DNA from: an uncultured Bacillota bacterium
GTDB lineage: Bacteria; Bacillota; Clostridia; Oscillospirales; Oscillospiraceae
Direction: 5' to 3'
Length of the DNA stretch: 33,011 nucleotides
Assembly: GCA_947073765.1 (NCBI GenBank)
Contig: CAMTMZ010000030.1
Location: 1 to 33,011 of the forward strand
A model generated the notes under the pieces. It was not told the DNA's origin. It did not search any database and saw nothing but the letters and a program-made list of their open reading frames with translations. Below, piece after piece: positions 7,544-15,572 of this stretch (positions are counted from its first letter, which is position 1; the number at the start of each line of letters is the position of its first letter). Position numbers and translations under genes: made by a program.

Positions 7544-9055
7544 TCAGGCAGCCTTGTTACCGCTGTGTTTCTTCATGCGCTTCATCAGGGTGGGCCCAAG
7601 CAGGGTCAGCGCTAAGATGATCCAGATCAACCGAGAAATAGCGGTTTCAAACATGATCCCATAGGTGCCGCCGGACAGGTTCATAGCAATAGCAAAATTT
7701 GTCTCCGCAATGGGTCCCATGACAATCCCCAGCACAAGGGGGGCATACTGGTAACCGCTGGCCACCATAAGGTAACCCAGCACGCCAAAAATGATGAACA
7801 GATAAGCGTCAAACAGCAGTCCACGGGTTGCATAGGAACCAACAATGCAAATCAGCATGACAGCTGGGACCATGTAGGACAGGTCCACTTTCACAATGTG
7901 AGAGGCCAGCGCGGTGTAGATGGCGCCCAAAACAAACATCAGGGCAGTGGATACCAGCAGAGCGATAAACACACTGTATACCTCATTCGTGTAGTCCTGC
8001 ATGATACGAGGGCCAGGTGTAATCCCTTTCAGCGTCAGAGCGGCCAGCAGAACGGCGGCAGTGTTGCTGCCGGGAATACCGATGGTCAACGCAGGCACAC
8101 AGGCGCCGGCAGCCACCGCGTTATTGGCAGCCTCAGAGGCAATAATTCCCTCGGGCTCGCCCTTGCCAAAATTGTCCCGGTTTTTGGACCAGGTCTGAGC
8201 CTGGGAGTAACTCATCAAAGCGGCGGCATTGACGCCAGCTCCCGGGATGATACCCACAAACAGACCGATCAAAGAGGAACGGATCAAGGCGATTGGGTAA
8301 CGCAGGGATATTTTGACCCCCTCTATAATTCCTTTGAACCCCACTTCAATACCCGCGCCCATATTGGAGATGCCCTTGCCGCCAATCAGCTTGATCATAG
8401 CGGGGAAAGCAAAGACACCGCACATACAGGCCACCATGGGGATCCCCTCATATAGTTCAAAGAAGCCGAACGTCAGCCGGGTGGATCCGTAGGTCGGCTC
8501 TGCCCCGATTGCGGCTATCAGCAGGCCCATGGCCCCAGCCAGGCCGCCCTTTAAGGGATCTTTCTCAGAAATGACGATTATAACACTGATACCAATAAGC
8601 GCTAAAAGAAAGATGTCAACCGTCCTGAAGTTCAAGGCGTACCGGGAAATAGGCTGGAGCACAACAATACATACCACGGTAGCTACCAGGCCGCCAAACG
8701 TAGAGGCCCCCAGCGAAATGCCCAACGCCTGGGCAGGCTTGCCCTGCTGACACATGGGGAAGCCATCCAGCAGAGTGGCCATTGCACCAGATGCGCCAGG
8801 GGTGTTGATGAGGATAGCGGAGATCGATCCGCCATATTGAACCGCCATGTAAACAGACACGATAAATACCAGAGCGCCATCCACCGTAAAGGCCAAGGTG
8901 ATGGGCAGCATCATGGCGCAGGTATTCCCCGCATTCAGGCCGGGGATACTGCCGGCAACCAATCCAACCACAACGCCCAACACAATGAGAAGCAGATTGT
9001 GGATAGAAAAAACAATAGCAGTTCCATTCGCGACATATTGCAGAATTTCAGACAT
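7544..9055 (-). CDS. tctA: Tripartite tricarboxylate transporter large membrane subunit TctA
   Basis: A 503-residue, very hydrophobic protein with the usual length for TctA and about 12 membrane segments. Family motifs include GSIPGLNAGNTCAM near residue 35, QYGGSISAILINTPG, IPGAGVNAAALMSYSQA, and EAANNAVAAGACVPALTIGIPGSNTAAVLLAAL. These repeated Gly-Pro rich stretches line the substrate path. The ATG at 9055 was chosen because AAAGGAGG lies 11 bases upstream; an in-frame GTG at 9067 would overlap that site. With TctB and TctC it forms a secondary, binding-protein-dependent carboxylate importer driven by an ion gradient. The gene is intact, unlike the second TctA at 31716. Confidence 0.93.
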   Translation of the reverse strand: MSEILQYVANGTAIVFSIHNLLLIVLGVVVGLVAGSIPGLNAGNTCAMMLPITLAFTVDGALVFIVSVYMAVQYGGSISAILINTPGASGAMATLLDGFPMCQQGKPAQALGISLGASTFGGLVATVVCIVVLQPISRYALNFRTVDIFLLALIGISVIIVISEKDPLKGGLAGAMGLLIAAIGAEPTYGSTRLTFGFFELYEGIPMVACMCGVFAFPAMIKLIGGKGISNMGAGIEVGFKGIIEGVKISLRYPIALIRSSLIGLFVGIIPGAGVNAAALMSYSQAQTWSKNRDNFGKGEPEGIIASEAANNAVAAGACVPALTIGIPGSNTAAVLLAALTLKGITPGPRIMQDYTNEVYSVFIALLVSTALMFVLGAIYTALASHIVKVDLSYMVPAVMLICIVGSYATRGLLFDAYLFIIFGVLGYLMVASGYQYAPLVLGIVMGPIAETNFAIAMNLSGGTYGIMFETAISRLIWIILALTLLGPTLMKRMKKHSGNKAA

Positions 9056-9076
9056 AATGATTAACACCTCCTTTGG

Positions 9077-9586
9077 TCAGAACAGGCTTTCCAGAAGCCC
9101 CTGGGGGAGGGAAATACCCAGCCAAATTTCAAAAATCGCAAAGAGCAGGGCGGTAACCACAATGGAATAAAGGACCATAACCTTGTAATTTCGGATCCCC
9201 AAGAAGAAAGACACACCGAACAGATAGACCACGGACAGTGGCAAAAAGCCCACAAGGGGCAGCAAAACGGGATACAGCAGGGTTGCAGAGAACGTCCCCA
9301 TTCGTTTTTTGGTCAGCCCTAAAGAGCAGTCCCAACGGGCCTTTTCAGGGACCTCGCCCGCGGCCGTCTCCTGCTGTTCCGCCGCAACCTCCCGGCGGAA
9401 TTTTATAACACTGTCCACCAGGTTGGCGGCAATCAGAACCACGACGATAACGGAGATAATGATGGGATAGCGCAGGGCTTCGTAGGGCAGGGTATGGGCG
9501 GAGTTCCAATACAGCACCATGAATACAATGCTGAAATACGCAAAGAGATACTCCTTGATGGAATACTTGATAAACTTTATAAACAC
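9077..9586 (-). CDS. tctB: Tripartite tricarboxylate transporter small membrane subunit TctB
   Basis: A 169-residue protein with four hydrophobic segments (about 10-30, 39-60, 99-120 and 125-160), the pattern of TctB subunits. The middle hydrophilic stretch (about 63-95) is cytoplasmic and charged. The start is GTG; AAAGGAG lies 8 bases upstream, and the nearby ATG is in a different frame and stops after four codons. It lies between the binding-protein gene and tctA in the usual C-B-A order. A long perfect palindrome (9633-9664) separates it from tctC. TctB has low sequence conservation, so the call rests on topology and position. Confidence 0.85.
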   Translation of the reverse strand: MFIKFIKYSIKEYLFAYFSIVFMVLYWNSAHTLPYEALRYPIIISVIVVVLIAANLVDSVIKFRREVAAEQQETAAGEVPEKARWDCSLGLTKKRMGTFSATLLYPVLLPLVGFLPLSVVYLFGVSFFLGIRNYKVMVLYSIVVTALLFAIFEIWLGISLPQGLLESLF

Positions 9587-9632
9587 CTCATGTTCTCCTT
9601 TCGAAAGATTCTGTCTTGTCCGGCCCGGGGAA

Positions 9633-9664
9633 ACGGTCGGCGGGCGGATCCGCCCGCCGACCGT
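9633..9664 (-). promoter_or_regulatory. 32-bp perfect palindrome between tctC and tctB
   Basis: A GC-rich inverted repeat without a spacer (arms 9633-9648 and 9649-9664, centred on GGATCC) lies inside the operon, 22 bases after the tctC stop. In RNA it would form a very stable hairpin followed by only three U residues. This fits a partial terminator or an RNA-stabilising element that raises binding-protein over membrane-subunit expression, as known for other binding-protein operons. Function is inferred. Confidence 0.7.
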
Positions 9665-9686
9665 GGTGCGGTTTTCTTGGGGGCAA

Positions 9687-10730
9687 TCAGGCGCCCATCA
9701 GTTCAGCATACTGGGCCAGCAGTTCATTATAGGCCGCCATCTCCGCGGATGCAGCAGCGGCATCCTGGACGGCGATGTAGCCATCCTGGCCGTTGTCTTT
9801 CATCATCTGGAGGTACTCAGAATTCTCGAAAGAGTCGCGCAGGGCATTATACAGGGTCTCATAGCGCTCGGGATACTGCTCCATAAAGCCTTTCTCGGTG
9901 AACAGCACATATCTTACGTCGATCTCGTCAATGTCGATCCGCAGCGCGTCGTTGATGGTAGGTATGCCGGCCAGGATCTCAAGGTTATTTTCATCCTTGG
10001 CAATCCCCAGGACATTGGTGTCTCCCAGGATAGAGACGCTGCCAAAGTAGTTACAGAACAGCGCGTCCACCTCGCCGTTGACAACGGCCAAACGGGCCTT
10101 TGATCCGCCGGTGTAGCCGACTACGTTCCAGTCAACGCCCAGCTGCTCTTCCATCTGCACAGCCATGATATGGCACATGTCCGTAGGAGTGGAGATACCC
10201 ACGGAGACGCTGCCGGCCGGCTGGCTCCTGGTGTACTCTACAAACTCCTCCAGGGTCTGGTAAGGGGCGTCCTTACGTACAAACACAGCGCCGGGGTCGG
10301 TGGTGAACGTGCATAAATAGTCAAAGTCCTCCAATCCAAAGGGCGCCTTGTTGACCAGCCAGTTGCAAATCAGGCTGGCCTCGGATTTGATGCTCAAGGT
10401 ATAGCCGTCGGGATCCTTGCCCAGCATCTTGTTAATTCCAATCACGCCCGCGCCGCCCTCGACGGACTCAATATTGAAGCGGACACCCAGATTTTCCTCG
10501 GCATAGGGCTGGAATTGACGGACGGCGGTCTCCATGGCGCCGCCAGGGGCTGCGGGAATGATAAAATCAATGTTCTTCTCAGGATAGGGATCCGCTGCGG
10601 GAGCGTTGGTTCCGGCGTTGGAAGAGCTTCCGTTGGTGGGGGGAGTGGCGCTGCTGGAGGGCTTGTCACCGCAGGCGGCCATGCTCAGGAACATAGTCAG
10701 GGCGAGCGTCAAGGCAAGTGCTTTTTTCAT
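9687..10730 (-). CDS. tctC: Tripartite tricarboxylate transporter substrate-binding lipoprotein TctC (Bug family)
   Basis: A 347-residue extracytoplasmic binding protein. It has a lipoprotein signal (MKKALALTLALTMFL, lipobox SMAAC with the lipidated Cys at residue 20), a Ser/Asn/Thr/Pro-rich linker to about residue 50, then the Bug/TctC fold starting with YPEKNIDFIIPAAPGGAMET. In this family the PGG-type loop and a second loop bind the carboxylate groups of the ligand. It has an AAAAAGGAG ribosome site. It is first of the tctCBA set and follows pdxA2 by 43 bases in the same operon. The ligand is unknown; the neighbouring enzymes suggest a hydroxylated di- or tricarboxylate or sugar acid. Confidence 0.92.
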   Translation of the reverse strand: MKKALALTLALTMFLSMAACGDKPSSSATPPTNGSSSNAGTNAPAADPYPEKNIDFIIPAAPGGAMETAVRQFQPYAEENLGVRFNIESVEGGAGVIGINKMLGKDPDGYTLSIKSEASLICNWLVNKAPFGLEDFDYLCTFTTDPGAVFVRKDAPYQTLEEFVEYTRSQPAGSVSVGISTPTDMCHIMAVQMEEQLGVDWNVVGYTGGSKARLAVVNGEVDALFCNYFGSVSILGDTNVLGIAKDENNLEILAGIPTINDALRIDIDEIDVRYVLFTEKGFMEQYPERYETLYNALRDSFENSEYLQMMKDNGQDGYIAVQDAAAASAEMAAYNELLAQYAELMGA

Positions 10731-10773
10731 GGTTCATTCTCCTTTTTATAAAGCAGTCTGTTTACGTTCTTTA

Positions 10774-11901
10774 TCAGCGCAACTGATGAAAGACAAAATG
10801 GCAGCTGGTGTCTCTTGTTTTTTTCTTGTGGTTGGCCAAAGTAATGGCATAATCCATAGCGTTGACTAGGCTCAACTCATTGGCATGGCCATCACCCGCA
10901 TGCCCAAACCCGGTTCCATGGTCCACACTGGCCCGGATGATCGGCAGCCCCAGGGTAACATTGATGCCCGCTACCGCGTCCCAGCGGCCCTCGGCCTTGT
11001 TATACACAAACCCTTTCACCTTCAGGGGAATGTGGCCTTGGTCATGGTACATGACCACCACGATATCGTACCAACCGCCCAGCGCCTTCGAAAATACAGT
11101 ATCCGGCGGGACAGGCTTCTTCCCAATAACATTGATGCCTTCAGCCAGGGCGGTGTCAATGGCGGGCTGAATCTCCTCGATCTCCTCCCGGCCGAACATG
11201 CCGTTCTCGCCGCAGTGAGGGTTTAGACCGGCCACGCCGATCTTGGGGTTCTCAATGCCCAAGGCCTTGCAGCTTTCGTTTGCGATACGGATGCACTCCA
11301 GTACCCGCGCTTTCGTTACCCGGTCACAGGCCTCCCTTAAGGAGACGTGGGTAGAGACATGCGCCACCCGCAGGTCCTTGTAAGCCAGCATCATGGTATA
11401 CTTGTCCGTTTTGGTATAGCCGGCGTAGATCTCTGTATGTCCTGAGTAGTGATGGCCCGCCATGTTGATCGCCTCTTTTGCCAGAGCATTGGTAACAGTG
11501 GCGTCAACCTCGCCAGCCAGGGCCAGTTGAATCACTTTCTCCACATAACAGAAGGACGCCTCGCCGCCCATCTCACAGGCCCCCACTTCAAAGGGTCTTG
11601 GCTCCGCCTGGTCCAATGTGTTGGGGATCTTTCCGGCGGGGACAAGCCCCATATCCAGCACATCGATGGCGCCATGGACAAACTTAGCCTCCCCCACCGA
11701 CTTTACCGGGTTAATGGCCAGCTCGATGCCGTTCACTTTCCTGGCCACCTGAAGCGCATAGTCCATGCTGCTCACATCGCCCACTACCAGGGGGCGGCAG
11801 CGGTCATAGACAGCGGCGCTGGCCAGGGCTTTCACGGTGATCTCAGGGCCATTGCCGAAAGGATCCCCCATAGAAATTCCTAAGATTGGTCTATCTCCCA
11901 T
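10774..11901 (-). CDS. pdxA2: PdxA2-type 4-phospho-D-threonate/D-erythronate dehydrogenase
   Basis: A 375-residue PdxA-family NAD-dependent, metal-dependent oxidative decarboxylase. The start MGDRPILGISMGDP contains the usual SMGDP motif. GHTE (154-157) contacts substrate, and metal ligands H185 (STHVSLREA), H229 (NPHCGENG) and H286 (YHDQGHIPLK) are all present, as is VDHGTGFG. ATG 11901 was preferred over a GTG 9 bases upstream because AGGAG is then 7 bases away. Its partner is the sugar-acid kinase immediately upstream. Known PdxA2/DtnK pairs turn D-threonate or D-erythronate into dihydroxyacetone phosphate, so this is more likely catabolic than part of vitamin B6 synthesis. Confidence 0.88.
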   Translation of the reverse strand: MGDRPILGISMGDPFGNGPEITVKALASAAVYDRCRPLVVGDVSSMDYALQVARKVNGIELAINPVKSVGEAKFVHGAIDVLDMGLVPAGKIPNTLDQAEPRPFEVGACEMGGEASFCYVEKVIQLALAGEVDATVTNALAKEAINMAGHHYSGHTEIYAGYTKTDKYTMMLAYKDLRVAHVSTHVSLREACDRVTKARVLECIRIANESCKALGIENPKIGVAGLNPHCGENGMFGREEIEEIQPAIDTALAEGINVIGKKPVPPDTVFSKALGGWYDIVVVMYHDQGHIPLKVKGFVYNKAEGRWDAVAGINVTLGLPIIRASVDHGTGFGHAGDGHANELSLVNAMDYAITLANHKKKTRDTSCHFVFHQLR

Positions 11902-11937
11902 ATGTTTCACTCCTAATCTGTCCTGCTTTCCACGCTC

Positions 11938-13197
11938 TCATACCTTAACGCATCCAAGCTCACGAAGGGCACACTGATTCACATAGTCAAAGACATTTAG
12001 GAACACCTTCTCTGAGCCCATACCCCCAGATTTGGATACCACAGTCAACTCATAGCCATCCAGCTTCAAATGGGAGAGGATTACTCCCGGTTCAATTTCC
12101 TCCATGAGGGTAATCTCAAAGGAACAGGCTTCGGACACAACTCCCTTCAAGGTATCCCCTCCGGTAACCACCAAGGTCCCCCGGAACCCTTTCTCCGCCA
12201 GAGAAAGGGCTAGTCTTCCCAGGTTTGCCGATATAATACCGCTAATATTAATGCTTTTATCCCTGCAAACAGCCCCGTTCTCCTCTTTTTTCAAAGGCAA
12301 ATCGCTGTCCACCGTCTCTAAGATCAGCCGGCTATGTTTATCCATCTGTTCTAAAATAGAATTTGCTGCCTGGTCCATGTCCTCCATTACTTGGACCGTG
12401 TATTTCTGATCCAGCAGCATGGCAGGAACATTGTGCAGCTTTACCATCCGGGACTGTCTCAAGGTAATCGGGTTCAGACTTCCCGCCAGAATAAGCACTT
12501 TCCGGTCATAGACAAATGTCTGGCAGTCCGCCCGCTGGAGCCTCATTGTTTTGGCCCAAAACTCTGCAAATCCGGCACAGCCTGCCAAAAGTATCGGTTG
12601 AGTCGTTTGCTTCAGCGCATCGGCAGCGGCACACAGCTCCTCATCCGTCCGGGCGTCGAACACAGTGATTCCAGAGGGTGCAACTGCCATTTCCCCGCTC
12701 TTGTTCAATCGGACCGGGCGGCTGCACTGGCCTTGGATCACCTTCGGTATGTAGGACTCGGTCACCGGCTCGAAAAGGTCCTTGCCGAACACAGATTCGT
12801 TCACCGGCTTGTTATCAATATAGAGAACACCATCCTTGGTATAGCGTCCCAGCTTTGGGAACGCAGGAATATAGGCCAACCGGTCAATCCCGGTCCCGGC
12901 CATCAGCCCATCCAATTCGGCGCCGATGTTTCCTCGGAGCGCAGAATCCGTTTTTTTATAAATCTGGGCGATTCCGGCGGCGGCTGCCCGCTGCCCGATT
13001 TCTCGAAGGATGTAAAAGGCTTTCTCTGGGGCAATATGCCTGGTTTCGGTGTCAATAACTAAAACTTTCGCCTCTGTCTCATCAAAAGAGATTTTTGGGT
13101 CAGTGGTCACACAAGTTTTTGCACCGAACTTCACGAACTGTACTCCGGTGTCTAATGCACCTGTGAAGTCATCTGTCAAAATCAAAAGCTGTAACAT
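11938..13197 (-). CDS. Four-carbon acid sugar kinase (DUF1537 family)
   Basis: A 419-residue kinase of the DtnK/DenK/OtnK type. The N-terminal substrate domain has ILTDDFTGALDTG (residues 6-18) and KKTDSALRGNIG (about 84-95), followed by the family pattern of PAFP, DG, NKPVNES and a conserved Ser/Tyr stretch. The C-terminal nucleotide domain has VVTGGDT (about 341) and KSGGMGSEKVF (about 392). It would phosphorylate O4 of a C4 sugar acid such as D-threonate or D-erythronate, making the PdxA2 substrate. It lies 36 bases upstream of pdxA2. DtnK versus DenK or OtnK specificity cannot be decided from sequence alone; absence of a class II aldolase (OtnC) favours the PdxA2 route. Confidence 0.88.
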   Translation of the reverse strand: MLQLLILTDDFTGALDTGVQFVKFGAKTCVTTDPKISFDETEAKVLVIDTETRHIAPEKAFYILREIGQRAAAAGIAQIYKKTDSALRGNIGAELDGLMAGTGIDRLAYIPAFPKLGRYTKDGVLYIDNKPVNESVFGKDLFEPVTESYIPKVIQGQCSRPVRLNKSGEMAVAPSGITVFDARTDEELCAAADALKQTTQPILLAGCAGFAEFWAKTMRLQRADCQTFVYDRKVLILAGSLNPITLRQSRMVKLHNVPAMLLDQKYTVQVMEDMDQAANSILEQMDKHSRLILETVDSDLPLKKEENGAVCRDKSINISGIISANLGRLALSLAEKGFRGTLVVTGGDTLKGVVSEACSFEITLMEEIEPGVILSHLKLDGYELTVVSKSGGMGSEKVFLNVFDYVNQCALRELGCVKV

Positions 13198-13244
13198 AAA
13201 CCCCTTATTATCCCCCTTTGATATTTCTCAATTTTGCCTGCCCA

Positions 13245-14402
13245 TCAGAGGACTGTCTGATAAATGCTTCTGATCTCGTCCAGCGTCAATTCTTTTCGGT
13301 TGTTAGAGAGCAGCCGGGTTACCTTGCTGCCCGCATCCACCAGCCACTCCAGATCTTCCTTAGGGACATTGAAAGCGGCCAGACTGGCGGGAATCCGCAT
13401 GAAGGAAACGATATCTTCGATCTCCTGAATCATATGCTCCACTTTCCAGTCATCGCTCTTTTGAGAGCGCTCGGGCCAGACAATGTCGCTCAGGACGGCG
13501 AAACGCTCCTTACAGGCGTCCCGATTCATCCGCATGACAGGAGCAAATAGGATCGCGTTGGAGACGCCGTGCGGGATATGGTACCTGCCCCCCAAAGGGT
13601 AGGACAGCGCATGAACCGCAGTGGTTCCGCTGGCAGTGATGGCCAAGCCGCCCAGGTGGGCACCCAGCAGCATGCTCTCCTTGGCCTTCATATTGTCCGG
13701 CTCCGCATAGGCCGCCTAGATGTTGTGGAAAACTTTTTTAGCACCCATGCCGGCGTACACATCACTGATGGGATTGGCTTTCAAAGATGTAAAACACTCC
13801 ACCACATGAGTCAAAGCGTCCACACCGGTAGCAGCCACCAGCTTGGGGGGCAGGCGCCGAATCAGTTCCGGCTCCAGCAGCACAATGTCAGGAATCATCT
13901 CATCGTTAACGATGCCCACTTTCATATTTTCCTCCGGAACCGCCACAATGGCATTGCAGGTGGCCTCGGCGCCGGTGCCGCAGGTGGTTGGCAGCATGAT
14001 AGTTTTCAATTTTTTCTTCCCCAACTTGGGGTTGTTCAGCAAGTCCCGGACACTCAGCTTATGATCCGCCAGCATGGAGCAGAGTTTTGCGGAATCCATC
14101 ACGCTGCCGCCGCCCAGAGCAATGATAATATCAGCCGCATTTCCCCGGACAAAGGAAGCCATCTCGTCTACCGCCATGTAGCTGGGCTCAGCCGGGATCT
14201 GGTCATAAACTTTCCAGGATACCTGGCACTTGTCCACCACATCAGTTAACAGTTTAAGCAGCCCTGAGGAGGCCACGCCCTGGTCAGTGAAAATCACGGC
14301 CATCTTGACCCCGTGCTGGGGAAACAGTTCTTCCAGCTGGTGGATACACCCCGCCCCGGCATAGAGGCAGGAGGGAGATTTTTCGAAATAGATTTTGTTC
14401 AT
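13245..14402 (-). pseudogene. Iron-containing alcohol dehydrogenase with an in-frame amber stop
   Basis: Two pieces (14402-13716 and 13715-13245) lie in the same frame, separated only by a TAG codon near 13716-13718. Read through it, the protein has 385 residues, normal for group III iron alcohol dehydrogenases. The N part shows GGGSVMDSAK (nucleotide site), TTCGTGAEAT and GVDALTHVVE. The C part shows HALSYPLGGRYHIPHGVSNAILF with the metal-binding histidines. The stop falls in the helix FHNI-x-AAYAEPDN, where homologs usually have a polar residue, so one substitution explains it. It would be the first gene of the sugar-acid operon, perhaps an oxidoreductase for a hydroxy acid or semialdehyde. 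Readthrough or a sequencing error is possible. Confidence 0.85.
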
Positions 14403-14576
14403 TGGTTCACCTAATTTCTTATCATACGGTTGTTATGGTGTTGGCCCGGCATTTTCATGGAAGCGAAAGTTTTCTTCTGAGCTTTTATGGGTATATTCTA
14501 CAACACACACAATCTGTCTGTGGAGAGTCTAAATTCAACTAATTGATTCAGTGTGAAACTTTATTATATGGATCGG

Positions 14577-14605
14577 TTGATATTCGTATCATTATATGCT
14601 ATTCT
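14577..14605 (+). promoter_or_regulatory. Candidate sigma-A promoter for the aldolase-regulator operon
   Basis: TTGATA (14577-14582), a 17-base spacer and TATTCT (14600-14605), about 100 bases upstream of the aldolase gene, in the 304-base divergent gap 14403-14706. No clear -35/-10 pair was found for the opposite, minus-strand operon in the same gap. The remainder of the gap is AT-rich with no gene. Confidence 0.45.
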
Positions 14606-14706
14606 TTCACTGGACAAGTCAGGTTAACTTTTTGCTTGTTGTTTCAAATTAAATCACTTCGGCGCAACTTGCACAATGGATATTTCATTTATAAGGAGGC
14701 AGTATC

Positions 14707-15519
14707 ATGACTACATTAGAGCGCAAAATGACCGACCACTTAAAACAGATGCGGGAGGAATACAACCTTATTGGCATCAAAACTGAGTTTGAGGGTGAGG
14801 GTGCCCGCATGGATGAACTCTTCCGTCTAAAAGAGATGACCATGAACGCCGGTGTGGATATCGTCCTAAAGATTGGCGGCGCCGAGGCCCTTACCGACCT
14901 TCGTAACGCCCGCACGATCGGCGCCAAAAAAGTAGTTGCCCCCATGGTGGAAACTGAGTTCGCCGTTCAGAAGTTTATGGACATGTTCGCCAAGGTTTTC
15001 CCGGCTGACGAGGGCCACGACACGATCCCTTGCATCAATGTTGAGACCATTACCGGCTCTCAGCATTTTCAAAAGATGATTGAATTGGAGGCTTTCCCCC
15101 GGGTGGGCGAGGTGGTCATTGGCCGAGTGGATATGACTCGTTCCTTGGGGCTGACCTATGCCGACTTAAACTCCGAGCCCGTTTATGAGGCCTGCGCCCG
15201 TATTTTCCAGAAAGTCAAAGAGGTTGCCCCCTCTAAAGAGTGTGTTATGGGCGGTATCTCCAATTTTGAGGCGTTCGACTTCCTAAAGCGCTTTGGTCCC
15301 GGCATTGTAGACGCCTATGAGCTACGCAAGGCGATCTACCATGTAGCCGAGGGCTGGGAAAAAGCTGCGAAAGTCGGCCTTATGAAAGGTTACGAATTTG
15401 AAATCATGTGGTATACTTATAAACAGAATTACTACTCCGCCATTTCCACTGAAGATCTGCAATATTGCGAGAAGATCAAGCGCAACTATCAAAATATGGA
15501 GGCTGCCTTGGGTAAATAA
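14707..15519 (+). CDS. HpcH/HpaI aldolase/citrate lyase-beta-like protein
   Basis: A 270-residue TIM-barrel protein. Conserved elements include IGIKTEFEGEG (about 22-32), AGVDIVLKIGGAEAL, VVAPMVETEFAVQKF and CINVETITG, in which the glutamates resemble metal-binding residues of the HpcH/citrate-lyase-beta family. These enzymes cleave C-C bonds of hydroxy or oxo acids or their CoA esters. The start has an ATAAGGAGG ribosome site. It is divergent from the kinase/PdxA2/Tct operon and cotranscribed with the PrpR-like regulator 53 bases downstream. It could be the cleavage step of the pathway or a ligand-generating enzyme for the regulator; both are guesses. Confident on fold, not on substrate. Confidence 0.75.
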   Translation: MTTLERKMTDHLKQMREEYNLIGIKTEFEGEGARMDELFRLKEMTMNAGVDIVLKIGGAEALTDLRNARTIGAKKVVAPMVETEFAVQKFMDMFAKVFPADEGHDTIPCINVETITGSQHFQKMIELEAFPRVGEVVIGRVDMTRSLGLTYADLNSEPVYEACARIFQKVKEVAPSKECVMGGISNFEAFDFLKRFGPGIVDAYELRKAIYHVAEGWEKAAKVGLMKGYEFEIMWYTYKQNYYSAISTEDLQYCEKIKRNYQNMEAALGK

Positions 15520-15572
15520 AACCTTTGAGGGGCAGGGCGGAACCCCGCCGTCCAATTTAGGAGGTTGTACAT

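Noticed and set aside
6122-7615. A 497-codon plus-strand frame opposite the LeuC-like gene.
   Set aside because: It is the antisense shadow of the dehydratase genes: His-rich translation, no ribosome site, and the minus-strand proteins have clear catalytic motifs.
14621-14637. A GG-N10-GC pattern (AGG...TTTGCTT) that fits a sigma-54 promoter upstream of the aldolase gene.
   Set aside because: The adjacent PrpR-like regulator lacks the GAFTGA loop, the -24 part matches poorly beyond GG, and a reasonable sigma-A promoter lies just upstream at 14577-14605.
14608-14662. The idea that the whole divergent region 14403-14706 holds a riboswitch or small RNA.
   Set aside because: No stable long-range stem or known riboswitch core could be recognised; only short AT-rich repeats are present.
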